Assembly: GCF_019703515.2 (NCBI RefSeq)
Contig: NC_059382.1
Location: 16,285,001 to 16,349,000, forward strand
Direction of reading: 5' to 3'
Length of the DNA: 64,000 nucleotides
Origin: Myxocyprinus asiaticus
Lineage: Eukaryota; Chordata; Actinopteri; Cypriniformes; Catostomidae
The notes beneath the pieces were generated by a model. It did not search any database and was not told the origin of the DNA. It was given only the letters and a program-made list of their open reading frames with translations. Below, in pieces: positions 22,166 to 32,718 of the stretch. Made by a program: the position numbers and the translations under genes. Each line of letters starts with the position of its first letter. Within the stretch, counting starts at the first letter, position 1.

Positions 22166-23797
22166 GTTATTACAGCAATTTATTGCTAATGGTATATGGC
22201 GATTATAGCAAATAAAAATAGATTTAAAAAGAAGCGTTACAGGTCTTTATAGCAAATACCATTTCATGTTGACTTTTCTGCATAAACATGTGTTACCTGC
22301 CTATATGACATGGATTACACAGCAAAAGAAACAACCGCACACACAAAGCCAGACAAAGAAAGAGAGAAAAGCTACGCTGCTCTGGTGACAGCAGCAGTTT
22401 TCAAGTTGAGGAGCTAAAAATAATCAGTCTAAACAAACAGCTGCCATATGGGGCATGTAAATAGTAGAGAGGGATTTGAGCAGCGCGTGCACATGAATAC
22501 ACTGCTATCGGAAGAGGATTTAGAGACACAGGGTTACAGAAATGCAGAGGCGGACAGCTGAGGAATCCACAGATGTTTAATACCTGGATTTTAATTATAG
22601 GAATTTAATAGATGTCACGGTGATGTTAATTCGATTTACTTTTATTGAGAGTAGTGGGAGGGTTATTGTTGTACAGTTTATTTAGTCTGCAGGTCCTTTG
22701 AGTCATCAAACAGAAGTGATGGGGGGGGGGCATGAAAACATCCCACTTGTCTTGCGCAGCAATCAAATCCTGGACTGCACTCTTTCATCAGAGTGCAGAT
22801 GCAAAGTGAATGATGATGCTGAGGTTTGAGAAGCTGTCTATCACTGCACATTTAGATCAGCCATGTATAAATCAGACAGAGAATAAATCAGCACAGCACA
22901 CCCACCCAATACTGTCCCAAATGTGCACAGTCAGATTCACATCAACGTGAGTTGTTGTATAACATAATTAATCGGGCAGTCGCACTAAGGCCTTTATGTT
23001 CTGCTATAACTCTTTGAGCTCAATGTATGGCATGCTGCTTTGAAATGGCATCTGAAGGCTAAGTTTACATCCAGTACTTGGCCTTGCTGTGTATGACAGC
23101 CTGTCTTGCATGTTCTTTTGTCTTTTAAGACACTCACAGTAACCTGCTTAAAAAGGACTTATCTATTTGTTTTGCGTTTAAAGGTTGCTTGGGTTCATCA
23201 TTTTCTAATGGCTCATATCAGGCCAAATATCTGCAGTTCACTTTGACATCAATTCATCTTGGCTCTTTTAATGTTCAACCTTATTCAATGGCTGGCTAAT
23301 ACAATGCCTAAGGACATTTGCAAAAAGCTAATTTTCCACTCATCTCTAGTTTAAATTTAAAGCTTGATGTCAGCAATTGATCAGCCAGACAGAATCATTT
23401 GTTATTGGCCGACTCGAGCGCTGTGTTTCCGTCGTTGTATTTTGACTGAATGAGTGCCAGCAGACACACGTCACGCTTACCGAATGAACTGTCGGTAAAA
23501 GGTTTTTGTGATGAATGATTTACAGCTTGAACACACCTCGCTTGAGGCAGGCTGGCACACCCCAGTCGTGGCTGCAACTGAAGGGACCAATTTTCCAGCT
23601 CATTCCGTTTTAGTATTGGAATCCTTCAACACATTCCCGAGACTACCTTCAAAGAAAAAGGTGCTCCTTCACATGTGTGCGTGCCCATGGTGCATGCTGT
23701 GCAAGCTAACCAGTCGCATGGCCCAGATTTGGGGGCGATGAATTATGGAAACACATGCCAAAAAAACAGGAAATGCACACACACAAATACACACACT
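22166..23797. other. Non-coding DNA, nothing recognised
   Basis: No gene or repeat boundary is supported apart from a run of ten G residues near 22720. It is one of the few stretches that look unique by eye. Confidence 0.5.
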
Positions 23798-23923
23798 TTA
23801 AAGTTATAGTTCACCCCAAAATAAAAATTCTGTCATCATTTACTGGGTTTTACGGGGTTGGAACAACATGAGGGTGAGTAAATGATGACCAAATTTTCAT
23901 TTTTGGGTGAACTATCCCTTTAA
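23798..23923. mobile_element. Short TAGTTCACCC fold-back MITE, complete
   Basis: Left end TTAAAGTTATAGTTCACCCC and right end GGGTGAACTATCCCTTTAA form an inverted repeat, and the TCATCATTTACT/AGTAAATGATGA words continue the symmetry inwards. The ends contain TTAA. It is the shortest complete copy of a family that recurs throughout this window, and it resembles the Angel-type inverted-repeat elements described in zebrafish. The name is from memory. Confidence 0.8.
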
Positions 23924-23939
23924 AGTGAATGTTGACCAC

Positions 23940-24922
23940 AGCTGTTAAGCAAGATCTTCAATTTTGGTCTTTTTCACACAAAGCAACAAAAGACTTGTAA
24001 TATAGTGCATGAGTCATATGGACTATATTTATGATACTTTTTGTCCTTTTAAGAACTTGACAACCCCTGGTTACTTTATCCCCATCTACTTTTATTGTAT
24101 GAAAGAAAGCATCTCAGACATTCTAATTAGGGCTGTTAATTGAATGCTTTAATTTAGTGTGATTAATGATATAAAAAAATATCGCTTTAAAAAAATATAT
24201 GCAATTAATTATGCCCAGTGACGCATACGTAAATTCCGTAATAAAAGTACGGATTTTCCTACCATTTGAGCAATTCAATTCAAGCAAGTACATCTGCTTT
24301 TACGATTATCTTGACACAGCATCCTAAAAATTAGCCATTTATGATGCTGAATAGCAGTGAGACGCTCCAAATGCGTCTGTCTAAGGCACGCACATGTACA
24401 CAGAGCGACAATTAAAAATAGCACAGATGGAACGCAAGAATGCATACTGGACACATTGATGAACTCAAAACAGATTGCTGTCAGCTGTATGCTTGCTCAG
24501 AGATATGAGAATAAAACAAACAATATATCTAGCTCTTAAGCCACTTTTTGTATTGTCTAATCAATGCTTTATTCATCTGCCACAATAATGCAATTTATTT
24601 CAAACTAAATTTAAATCTGTATTATATATTAATTATAGACCCTACATATTATATTTGTAAATGTTTGAATTATTATTATGCATTCTTTACATGAATTAGC
24701 TTTATGTGGGGGCTTTTCTCAGCAAATCATGATGTGTGCGATTAATTCGATTAATTATTCAGCATGTTATGTAATTAATTAGATTAAAAAGATTGTATCG
24801 ATTGGCAGCCCTAATTCTAATAAACTTCTTTGGTGTTGCATGAAAGAAAGCCAAATGGGTTTGGAATGACATGAGGGTGAGTAAATGACAGAATTTTCAA
24901 TTTTGGGAATTACTACCCCTTT
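23940..24922. mobile_element. Longer fold-back element split by an hAT-like element
   Basis: The left part (to 24127) carries CATATGGACTATATTTATGA and CATCTCAGACATTCT. The right part (24822 onward) carries GAAAGCCAAATGGGTTTGGA, ACATGAGGGTGAGTAAATGA and an end at TACCCCTTTAA. These words occur in the same order in the complete copies at 31523-32652 and 43673-44402. The left boundary is approximate. Confidence 0.65.
24128..24813. mobile_element. hAT-like non-autonomous element with exact 8-bp target duplication
   Basis: The element is 686 bp. It starts TAGGGCTGTTAATTG and ends ATTGGCAGCCCTA, imperfect inverted termini of hAT type. ATTCTAAT is repeated exactly on both sides (24120-24127 and 24814-24821). 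The interior has AATTAATTATGCCC and dispersed TTAAT words but no transposase domain. Related copies lie at 44640-46608 and 52754-53087. Confidence 0.88.
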
Positions 24923-24984
24923 AACTGCAGACAGAAGCTATAAGTGGCCTCAATAAGAGTTTTAAGGCAGTACTCTTAGGTATA

Positions 24985-25760
24985 CTCACACTAGGCTATC
25001 TGTACTGTGCCTGAGCACGTTTGACAACCAAAGTCCAGTTCGTTTGACTAGAGTGATCGCTCCGTACTGTGCTCGGGCCCGCTTGAAGAGGTGGGCTTGG
25101 GCATGGTTCAGTTGGACTCAAGCACAGTACGCATCTAGTGTGATCGCTAACTGTGGCCGAGCACGGAACTCGAAACATGACGTCAATGATGCGACTGTTC
25201 CATTTAACAAACATGGCGTCAAAGGGATCACATTGGTCTACGGCAGAGGTGCAGTGTTTACTGGAAATTTGGGCAGACGAGAGTATACAGGAACAACTGG
25301 ATACCACACACTAGAACTCCGAGATATTTGGTAAAATTTGACTGCCTTCGTGCTCGTGGATATCAAAGAACCATTGAGCAATGTCGTGACAAGCTGAAAA
25401 AACTGCGTGTTCAGTATCTGAAGGTACAGGATGCACTCCATAAATCTGGCAGCTCATCAGACAAAAAGGATAAATTCCAGTGGTACGATGCTGTCGACAA
25501 TTAGGCATGTGAGAGGGCCGTGTGTCACCGCACCCCAAAGACTCCAAATAAGCCACAAAGTAATGTTACAATGATGGGCTCCATTGTGCTGTGCGAGAGC
25601 GCTTTTCTTCCCATTTTCTTCTAAACAAAAAGTTGCATCGTAATAACATAAGGGTGCTCAGGACCGGAACGTTAAGTGCAATGTGAGTGCATGCCAGCAG
25701 GGGAGTGGGGAGGGGGGACAGTCGTGCTTGGGCATGGTACAAGGCAACCGGGCCTAGGCA
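24985..25760 (+). mobile_element. Harbinger-like element carrying only a Myb/SANT-like gene
   Basis: The left terminus ACACTAGGCTATCTGTACTG with GAGCACG has a diverged reverse-complement partner at 25722-25760 (CGTGCTTGGGCATGGTAC, CGGGCCTAGG). Further GCTCGGGCCCGC and GCACAGTACG blocks are repeated inside the left arm. The only gene inside is a Myb/SANT-like DNA-binding protein, the usual partner protein of PIF/Harbinger transposases. The transposase is absent, so movement would need one supplied in trans. Confidence 0.65.
25213..25504 (+). pseudogene. Myb/SANT-like DNA-binding protein of a Harbinger-like element
   Basis: ATG at 25213 gives MASKGSHWSTAEVQCLLEIW, a typical start of the Harbinger-associated Myb/SANT-like domain. 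It continues ADESIQEQLDTTH, then an in-frame TAG. After a frame change the domain resumes with RARGYQRTIEQCRDKLKKL and VQYLKVQDALHKSG, and finishes KDKFQWYDAVDN before the stop at 25502-25504. The three Trp/aromatic helix positions are recognisable. One stop and one frameshift mark it as inactivated, and the length (about 95 codons) fits a single domain. Confidence 0.75.
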
Positions 25761-27423
25761 GCAAGGAAAATGCAAATAAAAACAAAATGCTCCATCAGCC
25801 CATTATCTCAAGTGTAAAAAAGATCTCTGTGATAGCAGCTTGTTGGACCCTCACTGAAGAAACGCAACAGAGTACACCTGACAGCCAGCGTGCAGCATGG
25901 AGTCCCAAGCACTGCTGCTCTGACCTCCCCAATGACTGGGACAAAGTAACTGCATTCAAGACAGTTCCCATTCACTCAAACCAATACACTTATAACTTGA
26001 TTTGCACAACACTGAATAATATATATATATTATCTCTTTCTTCTCTTTTCAAATGGAAATTAGACCAAATTACATTTATAAGCAAGAATTACAAATTCAA
26101 CAAAACTATCAAGGGTGCTTATTGAGCTTTGAGTTTGCGACAGGTGTTGTTGATGGAACTTTACTGGCTACTATTCTTGTTCTTAGACCTGTAACCTTGT
26201 CCCAAATCAGCCCTCATGTCATTTTAACTGTGCAAGGTCCCAATCTAATTAATAATTTGACTGGCCATGTAAGCATATTTTGTGAGAGATAGAAAGATAT
26301 AGAAAAAGAGAGTCTCCTTTTTCACAGTCAATGCTATGTTTAGCTGTTGTCCTTGCTACTTCATAACTCCATTTACTGTTGTAGCTCATCATTTTTTCCT
26401 TGTTTTCTATCTTGTATTTTTCCACTCTCCACTCTCTTGTGTTCATCATTCTAGCTGACTCCTGTCTCACATCGCTGGTGCAAGGAGAGAAAATCAGCAT
26501 TCTCTTCTTCGTATGACCTTTACAAACTTACTGCTCTCCATAATTCCTTCTCTCTTTATCTATCGTTCTTCTTTCGTATTTCTTTTCTCATCCAAAAAAA
26601 GTGCAGCCGGACTGCGATGGCCCTCACTGATCATTCCCTGTCTTGGTCAAAGGATAGACTATGCTCTCTTAAAATGGAATACATAGACAATGAATTAAAT
26701 GCCAACTAATGCCTTCATTAGCCAAATAAGAAAGGACAATCCATCTACGTGCACTTCCACAGTTAATACAGAATTAACTTCAAAGACTTTGTCACTAATC
26801 TTACAGTTCATACAACATAATTTTGTTTAAACATTGGCCCCTAACATTTACATGGCTTTACTAATTTAAATTTAGACTTCTTCTACACATAAATAAATAA
26901 AATTGGCATTATATTCATGCTGGGGGAACTGGCCCCCAAAGTGATCACTGATTCTCCCAGGGTTGTTTTTCTTGGGAATATAAAAACAAATATTATATAC
27001 TTATTAAAACACAATCTACAGTCACATTTTTATCATATAGCACAATGACGAATAAGACATTACAGCTTTATTTTCTGTTATAGCACAATTTCCTGTACAG
27101 CTGCTTTGAAACGACGTCTGTTGTGAAAAGCGCTATACAAATAAAAATGACTTGACATCTTTTCGCTATACAAATTTGCAAGTCAGAGTTTACCAAACTT
27201 TAATTTTGGTATGCAGTGAAATACTAAACATTTATGCATATGCTTGTGTTCTCGCTCACTCGCATTGACCTGCCTATAAAGAAGAAAGTCGAATGCTTTT
27301 GGAATCATGACGAGGATGAATTCACAACAGAAATGTCATTTTGAGGTGTACTATACCTTTAAAAATCCAAACATGGATTTTTTTCTGCAATGTTTTGAAA
27401 ATTTGAGATGCTACCTTATACTT
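25761..27423. other. Non-coding DNA with a short retroelement tail
   Basis: No gene is recognised. At about 27095-27155 the words AGCTGCTTTGAAACGACG and AAAGCGCTATACAAATAAA followed by ACTTGAC match a 3' tail common to fish retroposons. The remainder is AT-rich without clear boundaries. Confidence 0.5.
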
Positions 27424-27529
27424 ACTGTAGACAGTATTTTTTTATTTTTTTTTGTGATAAAATATTTTTTTTATTGATTCATATATTAAACAAAGAAAAG
27501 CAAAACATATACAAAAAGAATCAATACTT

Positions 27530-29240
27530 AACCCCCACTATATATTATTTAGACCAATTGACTCTGTGTCCTGAGAATATAGAAATGGAATTAATAATTC
27601 AATGCAAAGCATAGATCTAATGGGGTTGGAGACAAATAATAAAATATCATCTGCGTAAAGCAAAAGTTTATGCGCCATACCTCCTGCCACCACCCCTGGA
27701 AAATCATCTTCCCTTCTTATTGTGGCTGCTAATGGTTCCAGGGCAAGACAGAACAATAATCGGGAAAGAGGGCAACCCTGCCGGGTGCCCCATCCAGAGT
27801 AAAATAATCTGAAATTAATCAATTTGTTTGTACCACCGCTACCGGGTGTCTATAAAGTAGTGAGATGGCAGCGACTGGAGTCTGATAATTTGCCACTGAC
27901 CACATGATATTGATGAAACACCTAATGTTATCAGAAGAGCTGCGGCCCCGAATAAACCTCACCTAATCCATATGTATAAGAGATGTCATAACTTTAATTT
28001 TTGACAATATTTTTACGTCAAGCTGGATCAGGGAAATTGGATGGTAACTCCCTTGGATCTTTGTCCTTTTTAAGAATCAGACTGATCCGGGCTTGTGTCA
28101 TGGTTGGTGGAAGCTTTCCATTCTCTAATGATTCCGTATAAACAAAAGTGAAGCCAGTTCTGTAGCATAAGATCTAAAAAACTCAGCGGCAAAGCCATCT
28201 GGCCCCAGAGCCTTGCCTGTAGGCAAGGCCTTAGTTACCTCGCCAAGCTCCTCTAAGGTTATCTCAGATTTAAGATAATTTTTTTGCTAAGTCGTCAGTT
28301 TAGGGATTTCTAATGGTTCCACAAAGTTTCTAATATTTTCATCAGTAGATGAAGATGTGGAACTATAAAGATCAAGATAGAATTTTTTAAAGCATTATTA
28401 ATATTAATGTCCAAGGTAAAAATTTCACCACCAGCAGATTGAGGGAATGGTAGAAAAAGACTCTCTCTCACAGAACTATATGATTTATTTTTCTCCATAT
28501 GTGGCAACATCTCTAAATTCATCAGGGCATGATCTGAGACTAAGATGTTTCCAATTGAACAATCAACAACAGATGAATTGAGGGACTTATAAATATATAT
28601 ATAAAAAAGCTATTCTAGAATAAATCTTATGGACTGATGAAAAGAATGTATAGTCCCTACAAGATGGGTTCAAAAGTCTCCAAATATCTGTAAGACCAAG
28701 ATTTTTACACATCCTGTGAAGCGTCAATGTTGCACACTTTTGCTTCACTATGATCAAGGATTGACTCCATCAATAGATTAAAGTCTCCTCTCAATATTAT
28801 ATCATGAGGGCTGCCAGCAGCTTGCAACATCCCTTCAAGATCTACAAAAAGCCCTGATTATCAGTGTTAGGTGCGTAAATATTAGCCAAAATCAACCTTT
28901 GCCCCTGAATTTCTGCTAAAACTATAATGACTCTTCCTAATTTATCTTTACTCTGTTTGAGACATTTGAATTGTAGATGTTTCCTTATCAATGTAATGAC
29001 TCCCCTGCTCTTACTTGAGCCAGCACTAAAGAAAACATGCCTACCCCATATCTTCCCAAATGTTTCAGCTTCCTGCGAGGAAAGATGCGTTTCTTGAAGA
29101 AACACTATATCATCTTTCTTACGTTTAAGAAAAGAAATAACCTTCCTTCTTCTTATGGGGTGCCGCAACCCATTCACATTCCACGTGGAGAGATAAATCC
29201 ACTCATACTAACATTTGACATTTTGACATATTAGGAAAAA
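27530..29240 (-). pseudogene. L1 ORF2 (endonuclease and reverse transcriptase), decayed
   Basis: ORF2p nicks target DNA and reverse-transcribes L1 RNA there. Reading down the minus strand: an APE-type endonuclease with TWNVNGL (about 29190) and IVFLQETHLSS, running to LANIYAPNTDNQGF near 28850. A badly degraded stretch follows. Reverse transcriptase blocks come next: ALPTGKALGPDGFAAEFF near 28200, SYHPISLIQLDVKILSK near 28030, FIRGRSSSDN near 27940, GTRQGCPLSRLLFCLAL near 27770 and YADDILLF (catalytic Asp pair) near 27645. Multiple frameshifts and stops separate these. The region after YADD, including the C-terminal cysteine domain, is deleted down to the 3' UTR. Confidence 0.85.
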
Positions 29241-29518
29241 TAGAATGTGTGTCAGAAACAAAATTATAAAGACCACATTTCAACATTAGTGCAACAATCA
29301 AACCCCGAACTTCCCCCAGAACCAAACAAACAGAAAAAAGAAAAACGTGCGCATTAACCCTGCGCACGACAGCGCCAACCGGCGTCCATCCCTCTAAACT
29401 CAAACAGTCCATGTACACCTATGAGAGCCCCCGCGGCAACTTTGACATTGGATTGCTCAAGTCCGGTGTTTCTATAAAATAAAAATTTGAGACAGAATTA
29501 CATAACAGAAGAAAATCT

Positions 29519-29997
29519 ATAAAACAAACTCCAGCCAATAGGAGGCATAAACACAAAGAACATGTAGATTCATCCACATACGTTACTGTCCCGAAGGTGT
29601 GTTCCTCCACAAAACAAGCTTCAGCCGTTAGTGGAACAAGCACAAAAAGAAACAAAAAAGTTTTTCAGTTTCCCCAGGTAGTCAAACGAATGTTCAGTGA
29701 GCCGGCTCATTTGACTGTTACATGAGTGCAACAAATGACCTAATCACTACAATGTCCTACAAGAAATACTCCACAAAACAAACTCCAACCAATAGGAGTC
29801 ATAAGCACAAAGAATGTGCAGATTCATCCACAACACTGTCCCGAAGGAATTTTACTACACAAAACAAACTCCAACTGCTAGTCAGAACCAGCACAAAAAG
29901 AAACAAAAAAGGTGCCCAGTTTCCTCGGACGGTCAAGTGAATGTTCAGTGAGTCAGGCCCACTCGGCTGCAACGTGAGTATCACACAATGACTTACT
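29519..29997. repeat. Two-copy tandem duplication in the L1 inter-ORF spacer
   Basis: 29519-29740 and 29775-29997 align along their length with a period of about 255 bp. Shared words in order are AAAACAAACTCCA, CAATAGGAG, GATTCATCCACA, CTGTCCCGAAGG, GCACAAAAAGAAACAAAAAA and GAATGTTCAGTGAG. The copies are diverged, so the duplication is probably older than this insertion. Confidence 0.8.
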
Positions 29998-30690
29998 CCA
30001 TTGACTTTATGATGGACAATGCTTGTTGGGGACATGTAAATACTTTGTGGCCATCCTTAGTATCTATTCTCAATTTGGCCGGGAACATCAGTGCAAAAGC
30101 AACCTTCTGTTGATGTAAGAGTTTCTTGCATTCCTTGAATTGATCACGTTTCTCTCTTGTTGAATTCGTGAAGTCTGGGAAAAAGAAAATGTTGTGGTTC
30201 TTCCAAGAAAGCCTTCCTTTACTCCTCGCTTCGTGTAACACAAGATCTATATTGGATGATTTCAGAAATTTGGCCAGAATTGATTGGGTCCTGTCTCCCT
30301 CAGTGGATTGCCGAGCCGGAACTCTATGAGCTCACTCGATTTCCAGCTTATGTCCAGAAATTCCACCATTTTCGGACCCTCTGCTCGCTCAGTAATCCCA
30401 ACAATTCGGACATTATTCTGCCAGTTATGATTCTCCATATCTATATATTCTATATATACTTTTTTTCTTTTCAATATTTTTTTTTTATTTTTTATTATTC
30501 AATTTTAATTATTTTTTAAAAGTCTTGTTGCTGTTTTGTATTGTTGTGTACTGGAAGCTCCTGTCACCAAGACAAATTCCTTGTATGTGTAAGCATACTT
30601 GGCAATAAAGCTCATTCTGATTCTGTAAGTGTCTTTTAATGTCTCCTGAGCCAGAGGATTTCTTTGAAATATTGTCTTCCTAGAACAGTT
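29990..30690 (-). pseudogene. L1 ORF1 (RNA-binding protein), interrupted
   Basis: ORF1p coats L1 RNA. The N-terminal start survives as NISKKSSGSGDIKRHLQ at about 30632-30685. After an insertion (30450-30626) the RNA-recognition region resumes with MENHNWQNNVRIVGITE near 30430, then WKNHNIFFFPDFTNSTREKR and FKECKKLLHQQKVAF, and LRIDTKDGHKVFTCP of the C-terminal domain, ending near 29993. The core pattern NNVRIVGI...FFPD fits fish L1 ORF1. A coiled-coil segment is missing, and frame changes occur near 30250. Confidence 0.75.
30450..30626 (+). mobile_element. Truncated retroposon with ATTCTG tail inside L1 ORF1
   Basis: The end reads TTGGCAATAAAGCTCATTCT then GATTCTG, a plus-strand 3' tail typical of fish L2-type LINEs and their SINEs. 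It lies within the minus-strand L1 ORF1, so it inserted after the L1. The 5' limit is unclear because of T-rich sequence at 30440-30520. Confidence 0.6.
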
Positions 30691-30825
30691 AAGAATCAGG
30701 GTGTATCGAGTCTCATCGTTTTATGACACAAAAAGTTTTTAAACTAGCAAAGAGCGCAGAGCTCACCGTTCACACATCTGAACCTCGCATGTCACCACGC
30801 AACTCCCAACTGTAGACAGTATTTT

Positions 30826-31522
30826 GATCAGAACAATAAATTCTCATTGAAAACCATGTATAACAGTCATATCTGACAAGGGGCCCTAGTTCTCATCTTG
30901 CACTGTATGCACCGAGGCCCCGGGGCACTAGTCCCACTGGCCCAGTTCATAATCCAGCCCTGTAGCTGGGCTCCTTGCTCCTCCTCTTCCTTTTAGCAAA
31001 CTAAATCCCAATTTACCCATCCCACTGTCGTTCTCTCACACAGACTTCCCTCTTGTGTCCTATCTGCCGTATTCCTCCCACTCGGCCAGTGTCACTATCC
31101 CTGGGTTGTTTACTTTCTCTCTCTGTTTTTGTTTGGTTGTTTCTACGCAAGAAACTACACGGATGGCTCAGCTGGATAAAACACAGTCAGCATTACGGCA
31201 AAGACAATCTGGACATTAGAGATAGTACAGCAGTTTAGAGGATTCACTGACTCATACGAAAGCAACACCAACTTCAAAATTAATTCATCTATCTTAAAAA
31301 TGTCTTTCTTCTTGATAATTTACTAAAAAAATTCTGTAATATCTGAACTAACTTTTTTTTCTGTTCATGAAAAGCGATCTACGGTTATTTTCATTGTGAA
31401 TATGACAAGAGATAACATGAGGAATGACATGAGTGTCTTGTAAATAACATTTTTTCTACCATCTATGGCTATAAATAGGACAAATGTGACTGCAAACGTT
31501 GATGGCTCAGTCAGTCGATGAC
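30826..31522. other. Non-coding DNA, nothing recognised
   Basis: It includes pyrimidine-rich sequence near 31020-31140, but no exon, domain or repeat boundary is supported. Confidence 0.5.
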
Positions 31523-32652
31523 TTTAAAAGAATAGTTCACCCAAAAATTAAAATTCTCTCATCATTCATTCACCCTTATGCCATCCCAGATGTGACATTC
31601 TTTCATCTGCTGAACTCAAATGAAGATTTTTTTGACTTTTAGTCCATACAATGCAAGTGAATGAGTGCCAAAATTTTGAAGCTCAAAAAAAATCACATAA
31701 GCCAGCACAAAAGTAATCCATAAGACTCCAGTGGTTAAATCAATGTCTTCAGAAGCGATATGATATGTGTGGGTGAGAAACAGATCAATATTTAAGTCAT
31801 TTTTACTAAATTATCCACCCGTCTCAATCTCCAATTTAACTTTCACTTTCACATTCTTCTTCTTTTGGGGATTCACATTCTTCATGCATATCTCCCCCTA
31901 CTGGGCAGGGAGAAAAAAGGACTTAAATACTGTATTGATCTTTTTCAGTACCACACCTTTCATATCACTTCTGAAGATATGGATTAAAAAACTGGAGTCA
32001 TATGGATTACTTTTATGATGCGTTCATGTGCTTCTTGGAGCGTCACAAATTTGGCACCCATTAACTTGCATTGTATGGACCTACAGAGCTGAAATATTTT
32101 TATAAAAATCTTCATCATTTGTGTTCAGCATAGGGAAGAAAGTTATACATATAAAAAAAAAAAAAAAAAAAAAACTGTGACGCTGTAAATTTAATTTTCA
32201 TTTGCATTTTCAAAATATCCCAACTGGGTGTGAAAACCATGAACCTGGCAATCTGGTTTGTGTACAGCGCTCTGTGCATGCATCAGTCATGTGGAAGAAG
32301 TGTTTTCTCATAAACACTAAGGAGATTGCGAATGTCAAGGTTTATTGTGAATAAGGACTGAAATGCTACTCTGTTTTTCACCCAAAGGTGATTGCATTGC
32401 TTCAGAAGACATGGATTAATCCACTCGAGTAGTATGGATAACTTTTATGCTGTATTCATGCTCTTTTTGGAGTTTAAGAGTTTTGAATGCCATTGACTTA
32501 CCTTGTATGGACAAAAACACCTCATACATCTTTAAAACTATTTTTGTTTGTGTTCGACAGAAGACAGAAAGTCATACAAGTTTGTGTTGGCATGAGGGTG
32601 AGTAAAGGATGAGAGAATTATCATTTTGGGGTGAACTAAGCCTTTATATAGA
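31523..32652. mobile_element. Long TAGTTCACCC fold-back element, enlarged by an insertion
   Basis: Ends are ACTTTAAAAGAATAGTTCACC and GGGTGAACTAAGCCTTTA. The left half (31523-31790) and the 31970-32150 segment are inverted copies sharing CAGTGGTTAAAT/ATTAAAAAACTGGAGTC and GTGCCAAAATTTTG/CAAATTTGGCACCC. A poly-A run (32153-32174) and about 200 bp of unrelated DNA precede a second, partly overlapping right arm from about 32390. The element is thus a mosaic of two copies or an interrupted one. It encodes no protein. Confidence 0.7.
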
Positions 32653-32718
32653 GAAATATTTTGTATAAAGTTACCTCCTAAGGAAACTGGTTTCAGACAG
32701 GCTTCCAAGGCACCATAT

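Larger units (their letters stand above)
27441..30808 (-). mobile_element. L1-type LINE, both ends present, interior decayed
   Basis: The 3' end with an A-rich tail lies at 27441-27480 and the 5' end at 30808. A 17-bp sequence (ACTGTAGACAGTATTTT) flanks it exactly at 27424-27440 and 30809-30825, as expected of target-primed reverse transcription. ORF1 and ORF2 remnants are in the proper L1 order on the minus strand, separated by a spacer with a tandem duplication. At 3.4 kb it is much shorter than an intact L1 (about 5-6 kb), so parts of ORF2 have been lost. A foreign retroposon tail interrupts ORF1 at about 30450-30626. Confidence 0.92.

Noticed and set aside
25996..26125. Possible small membrane protein frames
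   Set aside because: No initiation context, conservation or domain evidence; ordinary AT-rich non-coding sequence.
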